DNA from: Gerris lacustris
Taxonomy: Eukaryota > Arthropoda > Insecta > Hemiptera > Gerridae
DNA length: 64,000 nt
Assembly (NCBI GenBank): GCA_951217055.1
Contig: OX578284.1
Coordinates: 24,516,187-24,580,186, forward strand
Direction: 5' to 3'
The notes below the pieces were generated by a model. The model saw only the letters and a list, made by a program, of their open reading frames with translations. It ran no database searches and was not told where the DNA came from. Of this stretch, positions 44,928 through 56,545 are shown piece by piece. A program made the position numbers and the translations under genes. The first letter of the stretch is position 1; each line of letters begins with the position of its first letter.

Positions 44928-45508
44928 TTGCTTCCAAGCTTACCGAAGGTAACGAGAGCTATGTGAAGTTTTAGGTCTCATATTTCAAAAATCTAAGACA
45001 GAAATCCGTTTCAGACATCAGGGAACATTTTAACTTCTGTGTCTGTCTGTCGACTGTCGGCCAGTCGCTCACTTTTTCCGAACCAACATGTTTTAAAAAC
45101 TACTCGTCCTATTTTATTGAAATTTGGATGGTAGGTCAAAATTAGCCCTTTTTTGGTCCCATGTACCTTATGCGCCCATTTGTTTCTTTTTCACATGCGC
45201 ACAAACATACATTTATCTACACCTATATCTTCTAAAGTACTAATCTGATTTATATGAAACTTTTACAGTTTAAGTAAGTAGAAAGTAAAGAGCAGATAAC
45301 CCCAGATTAATTTGAACCGTCTGCGCTCTTTAACTTTTAATTAATACTTGCTAAATTGATACTTTAATTAATGTAAAAAATCAAACAATTTTGACAAATT
45401 AAAAATCGGAGGAAACGAAATAGACAATAATGGCTTGTAAAAGCATAAAATTAATTAAGTACGTGACAGGATGTGAGGAAGCTATGTGCCACACCAATTG
45501 GCGCTCTA
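44928..45508 (-). repeat. Dispersed hairpin-tailed repeat, subfamily A (near full length)
   Basis: Begins TTGCTTCCAAGCTTACCGAA followed by GGTAACG (tail hairpin) and ends GCCACACCAATTGGCGCTCT. Contains the CAGAAATCCGTTTCAGACAT block and GTCTGTCTGTC. Confidence 0.8.
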
Positions 45509-45524
45509 TTTTTTTCGTTTAATT

Positions 45525-45875
45525 TTGCTCCCGAGCTTACCGAAGGTAACGGAAGCTATGTGATCGTTGTGAAAAACGAAAAATATATGTCTTCGATTTC
45601 AAAAATGCCATGACAGAAATCCGTTTCAGACATTAGGGAATATTTTTGATTCCGTATCTGTCGGTCTGTCGCTAAATTTTAGCGAACCAACATATCTTAA
45701 AAACTACTCGTCCGGTTTTATTCAAATTTAGATCGTAGCTCATAATTAGCCTATTGTTGGTCCCATTATAAGTTTCAACCTTATCCACCCATTGTTTCTC
45801 ATCCACATTCGAACAAACTTACATATATTTACACATATATCTTGAAAAGTACTTATCTGATATTTATGATTTTTT
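45525..45875 (-). repeat. Subfamily-A repeat, head-truncated, 16 bp from the previous copy
   Basis: TTGCTCCCGAGCTTACCGAA tail, CAGAAATCCGTTTCAGACAT block, ending at AAGTACTTATCTGATATTTA. Same orientation as its neighbour, giving a near head-to-tail pair. Confidence 0.75.
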
Positions 45876-46109
45876 TGTGTCAAAAGTGAGGGTAACTGCA
45901 GCCATTTAGAATAATGTCATCAATTGTATAAAGTGGTTATAACAAAGGTCAAAGGTAATATTGTTCCTAGTATTTGCTCTTTTGATTGAGGAAACCGCAA
46001 AAAACTCAAATCAGGTTGGTCGGACTTGAGTTCTTCAGATTGTAAAGTTAAAAACCTCACATACGGCATTTATGCATTTTAATTTTTAAGGTGCAGTATT
46101 TAGTTATGG

Positions 46110-46460
46110 AGCGTAGGAGCCAGCGTGACCGAGGGGCTCTAGGCGCTAGCCCAGCTATCAATAAGTCGAGGCGAATCGAGGTCGTGGGTTCGATCCCGTG
46201 CCATGATACTCTGGATTGCATCTATGAATCGCGGACGGAGCAGGGCGAGGGACACCTCCATGGGACACCTCCATGGGCTTCCCCTACTCTTTGATGTGGC
46301 CCGATTGATGTGGGTCCGATCCGTGTCATAATGATGTGATTTGTATCTATGGTTCGAGGACGGAGCAGGGCGAGAGACACCTATGGGGCACTCTCTCCCC
46401 CCCCCCCCCCCCCCCCTTTGACGCTCGCTTACATAGCTTACTAATGTCCACACCGTACTC
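46110..46460 (+). mobile_element. tRNA-Leu-derived SINE with duplicated body
   Basis: TGACCGAGGGG (46126-46136) and GGTTCGATCCC (46187-46197) match polymerase III A and B boxes. The intervening CTCTAGGCGCTAGCCC and the GTGGGTTCGATCCCGTGCCA context resemble a tRNA-Leu (long variable arm), but the acceptor stem does not pair, so it is not a tRNA gene. The body repeats twice (TGCATCTATGAATCGCGGAC, then GGAGCAGGGCGAGGGACACC, and again TGTATCTATGGTTCGAGGAC, GGAGCAGGGCGAGAGACACC) and ends in about 19 Cs. The minus-strand 126-codon frame is the antisense of the SINE. Confidence 0.75.
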
Positions 46461-46614
46461 GCTTCGGCGGTACAATGTACAAATTTATGATGTGTGAAGT
46501 AGCTGGAACTCTTCACCACGGGGCGTAAAAAGGGCCTAAAAGATGGCTTAATTGCTAGGTTCGAACAAGTGGTTCGTCCTACCCGTTCTAGTAGGAAATA
46601 CTAGATTACTCTTA

Positions 46615-47324
46615 GGCCGCTCCCTGACTTGTCGGTATGGTATCGGTATGCGGTATTTTCTGCTTTACCGACAGCTTACCGATACCGCCTTCATCTCCCC
46701 ACATGTCGGTATACTTTCGGTAGAATCTTGCAGTCACGGGCGTGATTATGTCGTCGTCAGAAGAAGATACTATTATAGCGTGTTACATTTATTTGCGATT
46801 GCGTAGAACCTGAAATTTTTGTTTTGTTTAAAATTTCCGACCAAGCTTTCTCCCTCAGGTCCTTTCTAGCTTATTCCGGTACTTTATAATTGTACAACAA
46901 TAGATATTTCTCAATTTCTGAGACCAAAATAACATGAATATCTCTCTCCGTTGCCATGACACCTCGACCACGCTCAAAGATAGAATGATAGGAGTTTATT
47001 AATCTATTACTTTTTACCGCTTCTGTTTTTACTGCCTGTTCTTACCGACTCTCGGTATACCGATTCCTTACCTCCCCGCTCCCACGCATGCGCCCTAGTC
47101 AGGCCGCTCCTTCACTTGTCGGTACGGTATCGGTGGGGTATCGGTAAGCTCTCGCTCGGTACCGATTCGGTACAGATTCTTTCCGGGCGGTAAGAACAAG
47201 CAGTAAAAACAGAAGCGGTAAAGTACTCAGGGTGGACTCATTAAGATATAGGCGCTCGGTAAAGAATCTTACCACATCGGCATACTAGCTTACTGATACC
47301 GTACCGACAAGTCAGGGAGCGGCC
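46615..47324. mobile_element. TIR element with TTA duplication (PIF/Harbinger-like), nested relatives
   Basis: Flanked by TTA (46612-46614 and 47325-47327). Perfect 23-bp terminal repeats begin GGCCGCTCCCTGACTTGTCG. Three-base TTA/TWA duplication is typical of PIF/Harbinger. Inside, another copy of the end (GGCCGCTCCTTCACTTGTCG at 47102) and an inverted pair (TTTTACCGCTTCTGTTTTTA near 47010 with its complement near 47200) show a nested or rearranged relative. Rich in CGGTA/TACCG words. No transposase. Confidence 0.75.
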
Positions 47325-47327
47325 TTA

Positions 47328-47770
47328 GTTATAAAGCGTAGTGAATATCTATCGTGAATTTTACAGGCTACTTTATTTTTTTTAGAATAATATTTATTAG
47401 CAAATAATTTAACTTTTTTTTCTACAGAAGAATCTTCTTCAATATTTAATTGTGTATTTAAGTTTTTTCTTTATTCTTTATTTCCAGTACATTCAGTCAG
47501 TATGTGCTGGATATTTTGTTTTTATGTTGGTCAGCTGAAACAAGTAGGGGGATCGCTTGGTATAGTTATACTGTGTTATGTAGTTATACTACCAGGTACG
47601 TATAATCATATTGCATACGTTTACTGTGAAAACTTGATTTTATAATGTCAGATCGATTAATAATTTATTAGATTTTTAAAACCAAAAGATAGGTGTTAGG
47701 AATATTTTCTTATAATTATAACCTTTATTATTTTATCTATAATGTTATCCCCAGCAAAAACCTTACTGTG
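47328..47770. other. Intergenic DNA, no gene seen
   Basis: Nothing recognisable. Confidence 0.35.
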
Positions 47771-47771
47771 A

Positions 47772-47957
47772 AAAAAGGGCCAAGTTCCGGACACCCTCAT
47801 AAAAAAGTCAACCTATCAAAGTAGTGATTTCTACATTGTGGCCAAGTCTGCTCTTTCTTTAGTCCATAACCTCACTTCACTTCTACTTTCATGAGCAACA
47901 CTGCTCTTTTATTTTTATTCCTTAACTTGGCCGGTTTCTGAATGAGGCATAAAACAG
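47772..47957. repeat. Dispersed repeat, second copy of 35105-35295
   Basis: About 88% identical along GGGCCAAGTTCC...GAGGCATAAAAC, same orientation. Confidence 0.75.
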
Positions 47958-48815
47958 ACATGACAACAATTTAGATATTTTTTTTTCTTTTCTTCTGATT
48001 TCTTTCCTTCCAGTTTTCCACGAAACTCATATATGTGACTACTCATGATACTCATGTTTTATGTTAACTAAATATTCTTTAGTATCTGTGAAGTAAACTT
48101 AATGGTTGGATTAAGGGCTGTAAAATTGGTTTAGTAAAGTGGTAAAATTTTGTTTTGATGGATATTAATTAATTTTGGATTTAGTTTGTATAACTCGTAG
48201 TGATTAATGGTGGTGTTTTAGAACTTCAAAAGTTATGTCCTAAATTAATTTTGTTGGATAATTCGAGTATTTGAGGTATTATCTTTGAATCTAAGGTATA
48301 TAATTTTAAGAATAAAGAATCAGCTCGATATTGTTACAAAGTTATAATTTGGGTTGACATAATTCGGCTTGAATAATATCAATTGGTGTTGTTTTTAAAT
48401 AACTCATACTTAACCTAATTGCTTCGAATTAAATTTTGTCGATTATTGTCATCAGACAGTTCCTAGAATTACCATAAATTGGTGCAGCAAAATCTATTTA
48501 TGCTCTTATTGTTGCTCTATAAAAATTGATCATTGCTTTTGGGTGAGATCTTTGAGATTAAGTTGCAAATGTATTGCATATTATTTAAATAATATCACAT
48601 TTATGTGCTACAATGTCTATGACAATTTGCATAACAATTTCTGATCCATACATAGCCCAGGAAATCTTGCTACAGGTTTTTTTGTAATTTTAAATTTCCA
48701 AAATTAATTTCATTTGGTATATCTAGAGTCTAGAGGACAAGGAGAAACGAAAATTCCAGTGGCTTCAGAAATCTCGTTAGTCGGCCAATGAGTGGTATTT
48801 GGTTTTTATGTATAT
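47958..48815. other. AT-rich intergenic DNA, no gene seen
   Basis: Nothing recognisable. Confidence 0.4.
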
Positions 48816-48816
48816 A

Positions 48817-49710
48817 AAGGGTGTCCCAGCTAATATGGAACAGCGAAATATCTCTGGAACCATGATAGATAAAAAGATGCGGTTTTCAGGGTTTGATAAT
48901 AGCTATAAATGCGCTTCTAGAACATATGCTGAAGATTTTCTGTGTTCAGCAAAAGTGTGTGCAATTTACATAATTAAAAAAAAGTGAATAGGAAGCCAAA
49001 TTTTTAAGACTGGATTTGGATTCTATGGCTAAAAATAAAAATTTTTTTACTCAAGGATTTTTTTTGCTCCGAGCATTAGTTTGCCGCGTCCTGAGTGGAG
49101 TGCTAAAATTGAAACTAAAAGTCCATTTTACAGCTAAACTAATGGTTTTAGGAAAATAATTCAAGAGACAAAAAATTCTTATTTTTAGTCATAGAATCCA
49201 AATCCAATCTAAAATACATACCTTATATGTAACTGTTTTTTTGCAAAACAAAGGTGTTATGCAGGGCTCAAAAAGTGAGAAAAAAAAAAAAAAAAACCAA
49301 TAATGCATGTTTTTAAGAACGGGGTTGGATGCTATGGCTAAAAATAAGAATTATTTGTCTCTTGAGTTATTTTCCTAAATCCATTAGTTTAGCTGTAAAA
49401 TAGACAAAGTTTCAATTTTAGCAGGTTCAGTGCTCTCCAGACGGCAAGCAAATTCTCGGAGCGAAACATTTCCTAGAGTGAAAAATTCTTATTTTTAGCC
49501 ATAGAATCCAAATCCAGCCTTAAAAATTTGGCTTCCTATTCAATTTTTTTTAATTATGTAAATTGCACACACTTTTGCTGAACACAGAAAATGTTCAGCA
49601 TTTGTTCTGGAAGCCCATTTATAGCCGTTATCGAACCCTGAAAACCGCATCTTTCTATCTATCATGGATGCGGAAATATTTCGCTGTTCCATATTAGCTG
49701 GGACACCCTG
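48817..49710. mobile_element. ~890-bp fold-back element with AGGGTGTCCC ends
   Basis: AGGGTGTCCCAGCTAATATG at the left and its reverse complement ending CACCCTG at the right; TA-rich flanks (TATGTATA on one side, TATACATA on the other). The arms are ~90% complementary for over 200 bp, with a further nested inverted pair (TGGATTCTATGGCTAAAAAT and its complement). Two similar frames (48799-48987 plus, 49540-49731 minus) are the arms read through, not genes. Confidence 0.8.
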
Positions 49711-49971
49711 TATACATAATTTAGATGTCATATTGTTTTTGTTTTTTTTTAATTTCTTATTTCAAACTATTGCATGTTGAATAAATCGCAAAACAAAAAT
49801 TTTAAATAATAAATAATACATCAAATAACAGTTTGACATCTGTATGTATACATTAAATTAATCCAAATAACACTCTCTGACTTTTTGACTGGCTCTCACG
49901 GTTTCTCTAAAGCCACTGGACTTTCGACCATGAAATTTACTTAGTGGGTAGGTTCCTCTTATCCACTAGGT

Positions 49972-50311
49972 CAGTATTTACCAACTTTTTTGACCTCACG
50001 GCACACTAATCCTAACCTATCGTATCCGTGGCATACTTTACGCACTAGTTGACTTATTAGTATTATATTATCTTAATTGTTTATCAGTAAATTACAAGTG
50101 AATTGCTTAAAATGGTTTTTACTTAGGCTGGGAAAACTCGAGTAAAATCATATTTTAATTAAATAAAAATATCATATTGATTGATGTGAAAAAACAGAAT
50201 TTTTTTGTATAATTACACTTTTTCAACTTTTGGTCATGGTTTACAAGGTTTTCCATGAAATTTCGTGGCATACCTATGAAGAAGTGAAGACAGACTGGCT
50301 AGGGAACACTG
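49972..50311. mobile_element. Short hAT-like MITE
   Basis: Ends CAGTATTTACCAACTTTTTT and AGGGAACACTG are of the CAGTGTT(T/C)CC...hAT type. The putative 8-bp duplication is degenerate (CACTAGGT versus TTTTAGGT). The interior has CACGGCACACTA and CGTGGCATAC near each end. No ORF. Confidence 0.55.
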
Positions 50312-50319
50312 TTTTAGGT

Positions 50320-51780
50320 GCTTGCTAAAAATATGTTTATTATTCACCATCTTGATTCAAGATGGCGGCCATTTATATACAAAATTCAATGAATTAATAT
50401 GCGGAACCAATTACACTAAAACCTTAAAATGAGCAGCTTTTTTAAATGGGGTTTAATATCTGCCATTTTAATTTCAAAATGGTGGCCATAAACCTATATG
50501 ATACCATGTCCCCTTACTATAATTATCACTAGTTCTTTGAAGCGATAAGATAAAATAATTGTATTTGATATAATTATTTATAAAATAATATTAATGTCTG
50601 GCATGACGTTATGAAGTTAATACTTGGAAAGGGCAGCAAAGCAAAGCAGGAAGAATTTTACACATCTAAAATTATTTTAAATCTAATAGCGTGGTTCAAT
50701 ATATTCTCAATTGATTGACAGCATTAATTTAAACATGATGTTTTTTTAATTCGTCCAACCTATAATTACAGTTGTTGACGATAGTTATGATGAAATAAAA
50801 TATATATGATAATATATAAATATCACGCTAGTTCCTTATTGCCATCACGTACTTGCAATTCTAATATATATATTTCTATTCCATACTTTTTATCTATTGT
50901 CTTGTTAATTTTTAATTGTTAATTAATTTAAAACTATAGGTAGAAGTTATGGTGTAAGGAAGTCTCTTATTTTATATATATATTTTATAATTATTGTTTG
51001 GAGATTATTGGAATTACATTTCTTGCTTGAATATTCACTGCCAAGAATACATAAGACGTCTTTATGCATTTTTTAAAGTCATACATTTTTTTAATGTAAT
51101 TTAATTGCTTCTTTATTTATTGTATATTTTATTTATTTACTTTTGTTTTAATTTAATTTTATTGCTTTATTTATTTTTATTTTATTATTATTATTTTTTT
51201 TTTTTAGGAAAGACCGCTTCGAAGGATATCAACATAAATTGTTATTATGATTCCAACAGCGAAGCCTTATTTGTTATTTTATTTACTCTTTATTATTTAA
51301 TGTGTTATTTATGTCTAGTTATACATATATTTAGAGCATAATTATTATATTTTGAAGCATACTTATTTTGGTATTGATGGTTGCAAATAAAATAAAAACT
51401 ATTGCTATCCAAAAATTTAATCGTAAAATTAATTTGTTAAGAAGTTTATTTTTATCACAGATACCCGCTCTGTTTGAAAGTGAATATAGAAATACGAATC
51501 TCCTCTGAAAGTAATTTTATTTTAAAAAGTCGGCTTTTAACCACGAAAACTGGCTTTGTGGCATGCTCTCTTTTTAAGAATCTGAAGATGAACATTTGTG
51601 GTTGAAAACCGGTTGTACAATTGTTAGTGTTTGAGGAGAGAGCAAATTTCTTATTCTCTTGAAAGTATAACAGAAAGTTTACTTTTAGTTGAAAGAAGTT
51701 TTTCTTTAGTGTTTCAACTGCTGTTCAGAACAAGAATCTCTTTGTCAACTTGTTCTATTATTGGCTAAATAAATTTCAAA
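50320..51780. other. AT-rich intergenic DNA, no gene seen
   Basis: A 78-codon frame at 51105-51341 is Leu/Tyr/Phe-rich over T-rich DNA and is not supported. ACCACGAAAACTGGC / GGTTGAAAACCGGTTG words near 51540-51615 hint at an old inverted repeat. Confidence 0.4.
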
Positions 51781-51784
51781 ATCT

Positions 51785-52650
51785 TCAATTATTGGAACGA
51801 AGTTTCTTATACGGAACGTTACAGCGTCTGGAGCGCGGGAGTGAATCCGAAAAAAAATGACCGTCACAAAATCTACCGATGATGATAGCTTGAGTAAAAC
51901 ATGATCGATTTAGTTGAAATTTTGTACACACGTTCATTTTACCATTGTTCAGGACATATTCTTTGGATAACGTTATCCACCTAAGCCTTCGTGCGCAACG
52001 CTCGCGTAAACATAAACCTTCAAATGTAAAATTTGAATTTTAGGTCGGGAAAAAATTCTTATTCCATCTACTCAATGAGACAAAAAACTTTTTTAAATAA
52101 ATGTTTTTAGTAAAACCAACAAAACACTGCAGTAAAGTGATAAAGATCGCTATAAGCAGACCTAAACGTTTAAAATAGAGAAAACAATGTTTTACCGATA
52201 ACGATTTTAATAAAACTTCATGCACATCGTCTTAAGTACAATGAAAAAGCATGTAAAATTTTAACCTGATACAAGCAGAAGTTTTTGCGTTGTGAAGTGA
52301 TATATTTTAAACTGAGGCCGGGTAGGTAGGAAACAGGAATGTTCCCTATACAACCACTACAACCACCCTCTTTAACTATAAACTCATCATGATTAACTTT
52401 TTTCTCAATATTCAATACATGTTTATTGAAAGACGTGCGATTCAATGATACAAAAGTGCTTTTCTTTTAATTAGGGAAATTCCTCTACAAATATAGTTAG
52501 CTACTTTTAATTTTTTCTCTTTTAACTCCACCATGTATAAGTAGTTACCATCGTGTACTTATCAGTCTGATTTTATCATTTATATTTAATGATAAGCCTT
52601 AGGAACTTCGTTCCTAACGGGAATCCCGTGGCACCACACGTATTTTTATT
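51785..52650. repeat. Second copy of the GGAACTTCGTTCC repeat, split by a subfamily-B insertion
   Basis: Left part (TTGGAACGAAG...GGGAGTGAATCCG...TGACCGTCA, 51785-51875) and right part (CTCCACCATGTATAAGTAGT...TTAGGAACTTCGTTCCTAAC...ATCCCGTGGCACCACACG, 52525-52645) match 35810-36050. The interval 51885-52430 is an inverted long-form subfamily-B repeat. Confidence 0.65.
51885..52430 (-). repeat. Long-form subfamily-B repeat, nested
   Basis: Contains GATTTAGTTGAAATTTTGTA, TTCATTTTACCATTGTTCAG, TTTGAATTTTAGGTCGGGAA, CGTTTAAAATAGAGAAAACA and AAGCAGAAGTTTTTGCGTTG, the reverse complement of 11885-12540. Hairpin tail missing. The two frames at 52040-52445 are not genes. Confidence 0.7.
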
Positions 52651-52794
52651 TATTTTTTTTTTTTTTCTAAAAGTCTAAAATAGTTAAATAACTTAAATCT
52701 AACTATACATACGTCATAAATTACACAGTCAGGAAGTTTTAATTTTAAAACTATTGATGGAACAAAATCAACACGCAAAACTGAAAACTGAAAT

Positions 52795-53205
52795 AAAGAA
52801 TAAAAGAAACTCTCTCATCTAATAACTGTACATTTTACAAAACCGGAATCAAAACTAAAAATTACCGTTATCACTTATGGAGAATGAAGAAAAGAGAAGA
52901 ACAAGAAGAAGAAAGAGTTATTGCATCAACTAATAACTATAGATTTTACAAAGCCGACATAAAACTAAAAGCTACCGTCATCACTGATAGAGACAATGGA
53001 AAATAGAAGAAGAAGAAAGAGTTATAGCAACAACTAATAACTATACATTTTACAAAACCGGCAAGGGAATGATTTTAGCATCAACTACTAACTGTACATT
53101 TTACAAAACCGGCATTAAACTAAAAATTACTGTAATCACTGAAAGATAATAAAGAAAAGAGAAGAAGGTGAAAGAGTTACAGCATCTAATAATTTTAATT
53201 TAATT
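52795..53205. repeat. Degenerate tandem repeat, ~4 units of 60-130 bp
   Basis: Repeats of ACTGTACATTTTACAAAACC, GGCATTAAACTAAAAATTAC, ATCACTGATAGAGA and GAAGAAGAAAGAGTTAT. An inverted, decayed relative lies at about 56615-56730. Confidence 0.75.
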
Positions 53206-54289
53206 TAAGTTAATTAATTAATTAATTAAAGTTAAGTTAATTCAAATAACTTTATTTTTTTTAAAAAATAAAACCGCTTTTAATTAAAAATTATTATCAT
53301 CACTGATAGGGATTAAAAAAAATGTTAAAAGACAGAGTTATTGCAGAGTATATCAGTTATATAAAGTGGCTAATCAGCTGATCGGGTTATCAAAATGTTT
53401 AGGCACTTCCAGACCACCTAGAGACTCGCGGTTTTTTGCGTTTGGTCCAGAATCGGCCCAAACCGACTAGAAAAATCTGAAAAGTCGAAAAAAATTATTT
53501 TTACCCCCCTTAAAAAAATAAAAACGGGGGACGCAAAGTGAAGGTTTTCTTCGAAGGGCTATAGCGGCTAAAGGGTAAGTCCTATCGAAAAGCGGATAGC
53601 ACCAGCGGTAACTGATTTTAAAAGATCTACAACTTTGGTCTCTTGACTTTTTGTCGTACGACCAACGCTTCTACCTTAAATCGAGAAAATTTGTTAATTT
53701 TTTGTAAATTTTTTGACTTTGAGCTCTTATGGGCTAAGTAATTAAGGGTCGATATAATTTCAGATTGGGGGTTTTGAACACCACATTAATGCTCTTTAAA
53801 ATAAGTATTTATTTTTCAAATTGTCTGTCTTTATTGCCGAGAAAAATAAGTATTTATAAAGAAAAACTAATTTAAAATTCCGTAAATACCGTCATGTTTA
53901 CGTTTTTAAGAAATAATCATGTTATTATAGTTTATTTGTATAGTTAAACACAAGTATAAAGATAAAGAAAATATAAACAAACAATAAATAATTAAGTTTG
54001 TTGTTTGAAAGGTAAAAGATAATAAATACAATAGTGTAAACACACTTTGGATCCTAGACTAGATGTAAACAAAAATGTCCCCTCTCTTTCTTCACCCACT
54101 CTCCTTGACGTCAGTTACGTATACAGCCGTCGTGCACTACACACCTCCCGACATGTTTTCTTATGCTACCGACATTTATTAAGGTATAATTTTATTCTTA
54201 TGTTAACTATTTATTTATTTGTTTTTATTACCATATTATTGTTACTACAATTGTTTTTAACAGGTTGGTAAATTCTATATTAAGAAAAT
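53206..54289. other. Intergenic DNA, no gene seen
   Basis: The 74-codon frame at 54047-54271 is unsupported. A CGGTTCTACCTTAA-type block shared with 55068-55085 (ACCAACGCTTCTACCTTAAA here) suggests a low-copy repeat. Confidence 0.35.
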
Positions 54290-54730
54290 GTTTAGTTCAT
54301 TGAAATGAATATTTTACTTTATTTAAATGAATGTTTTAGTTTATTTAAATGAATATTTTACTTTATTTAAATGAATATTTTAGTTTATTTAAATTAATTT
54401 TCACTTTATTTAAATGAATATTTTAGTTTATTTAAATTAATTTTCACTTTATTTAAATGAGTATTTTAGTTTATTTGAATGATTTTTTTAGTTTATTCAA
54501 ATTAATTTTTTACTTTTTCTAAAATTGATTTTATTATCATATTATTATTACCAGAATGAACTGATTTATAGTTTGTTAAATTCTATATTAAGTTAATATT
54601 TAGGTTTATTTAAGTGAATGTTTTACTTTATTTAAATAAATGTTTTGGTATATTTAAATGAATGTTTTACTTTATTAAAATGTTGTTTTACTATATTTAA
54701 ATGAATGTTTTAGTTTATTTAGGGTAATTT
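54290..54730. repeat. 22-bp tandem repeat array
   Basis: About 18 degenerate units of TTTTA(C/G)TTTATTTAAATGAA(T), alternating C and G variants (ACTTTATTT and AGTTTATTT), interrupted at about 54530-54600. Confidence 0.9.
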
Positions 54731-55430
54731 ATAGTTATTTGTGTGTTCTAGATTATAATGAAGCCCCTTAATATGTCAAATTATTTCGACATTGTTTTCT
54801 TTTTACATGATGTAGCTTAATTATACATATATGTAATTATTATTTCACCTCGACCTTTTCTAATTATGTTTAATTAATTTAGAGTACTAATAAATAATAA
54901 AATAAATTAACTGAGGTTCCATCTTTATTATTGTTATTATTATTATTCTGTAATAAAACTAATCAAATATAATGTACTTTATTTCATGAGAGGGGCAACA
55001 ATTTACTCTAATATGTTAACACTGTGACATAGCCACCGATTCCTAGCATGAACCCTACGGTTACGACAATCGGTTCTACCTTAAGTAGAGTAAATTTGAT
55101 CAATGTTTGTTAAATTTTTGACTTCGATTCGGGTGCTTAAACCACAAACTAATGCTATTAAATCGGGTATTTATTATTCTATTAATTTGTCGTTTTTTCT
55201 GACAAAAATTAGTATTTATAAAGAACAAACAAATTTAAAATTTCATAAATAACTTCATTTTAACTTTTTTACAATTTTTTTTAAGCTTATATTCTATAGT
55301 TCAAAACAAGTATAAAGAAATATAAAAAAATATTGAATTATAAAATTCGTTCTAAAGGTATATAAATTGGAAATTTAAATTTCATTAATCAATTCATTAT
55401 TAATGGAACTAACCTAATCACAGTTAAGAT
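54731..55430. other. AT-rich intergenic DNA, no gene seen
   Basis: Contains TTATTATTATTATT simple sequence and a partial relative of 53640-53850. No gene. Confidence 0.4.
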
Positions 55431-56545
55431 ATCTAAATATTTTATTCAAGTAAGAAAACCATCTTCGGAGGAAGTAATATTAATTCCAAGAATAACTTTA
55501 AATTTGAAGTCGGAAGAAATAGAGGTGTGGAAATTATGATGCATTGAAAGTTCCCCTTGAAATTAGCTTATTCGATGGCAATAAATAAACCCCAGAGTCA
55601 AAAATATTTTTTTGTTGGTGTGAATCTCGGAGTACAAAGTATTATATTTGATGAAATGGCCTATTCAATTAACCAATATGATAGTAATAGGTATAAAATA
55701 GTAGTAATACAGCCGCTGATTGAAAATTTAAGATGGTTCCTCAATCTTAAGAAAGAGTAACAAATTATATCTGAAATATACGAAGTGACGTACGTAATAA
55801 TATCTCTTAACGAGTTGCATATGTAACAGATTTAAATGACCTTAATGATTTCGTATATCCTCCTGAAGTACTTTTTAATAGCCAGCAATATCTCTAATAT
55901 TTTAAGGCATATCTGAAATAAGTATCTAAATATTCTATTCACGTTAGAAAACCATCTTGGTTATATATTATAAATTATCAGAGTTCATTAAAAATAAATC
56001 CCAGGGCCAAACATCTTTTGTTGGTGTGGATATCAGAAACATGCTTTAGCCCCGGCCAATGTACGTCGTAGTAAGAAGTAGCTCCTTCATACAAGTTTTG
56101 GTACCATCTAAGAGGGCTACAGATGGAATTGCTTATACACGGAATATTGTTTACGGTCCATTATCACATAGTTAATAGTATTTTGTGTAGCATAGTTTGT
56201 CTTTAGGATTACGTTTTAGTTTTAGGAGTGGCCTAGCTATATGTTTCCTCTGGATGGCGAGGAAATTCCTATTAAGGGAGGCGGAGTTAAATTTTATCCT
56301 CATTTTGGAAAAAGTCCTGCGATTTTTTGGGAGGACCCATTTTGAAGTAATTTATTTAAATTTAAGTTAAGCCATTTTCATTTTCTATATTAAGCTGAAC
56401 AAATAATTAAGTATAAAGTATTATAATTAATGAATTGGCCTACTCAATTAACCAATATGATAGTAATAGATATGAAACAGTAATAATATACAGCCACTGA
56501 TTGCAAGCATGAACCCCGCCCGAAGCGCGGGGCGAATGCTTGTAT
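55430..56545. repeat. Diverged internal duplication of a ~300-bp unit
   Basis: TATCTAAATATTTTATTCAA, GAAAACCATCTT, AAATAAACCCCAGAGTCAAA, TTGTTGGTGTG and CCTATTCAATTAACCAATAT, followed by GATAGTAATAG, occur first at 55430-55720 and again, spread out, at 55920-56490. The second copy ends with a GC-rich hairpin AACCCCGCCCGAAGCGCGGG at about 56513-56533. The 67-codon frame at 55557 lies in it and is not supported, because the second copy does not keep the frame. Confidence 0.6.

Noticed and set aside
46126..46197. A functional tRNA-Leu gene
   Set aside because: A and B boxes match, but no acceptor-stem pairing or normal anticodon arm can be drawn; it is continuous with a repeated SINE body.
46139..46519. 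126-codon minus-strand ORF
   Set aside because: Antisense of the SINE plus a G-run from its poly(C) end.
48799..49731. Two similar 62-63-codon proteins in opposite orientation
   Set aside because: They are the two arms of a fold-back element read outward.
51105..51341. 78-codon membrane-like ORF
   Set aside because: Leu/Tyr/Phe content is that of T-rich DNA; no start context, homologue or duplication.
56505..56545. Helitron 3' end from the GC-rich hairpin AACCCCGCCCGAAGCGCGGG
   Set aside because: No CTRR follows the hairpin and no 5' TC end could be placed.
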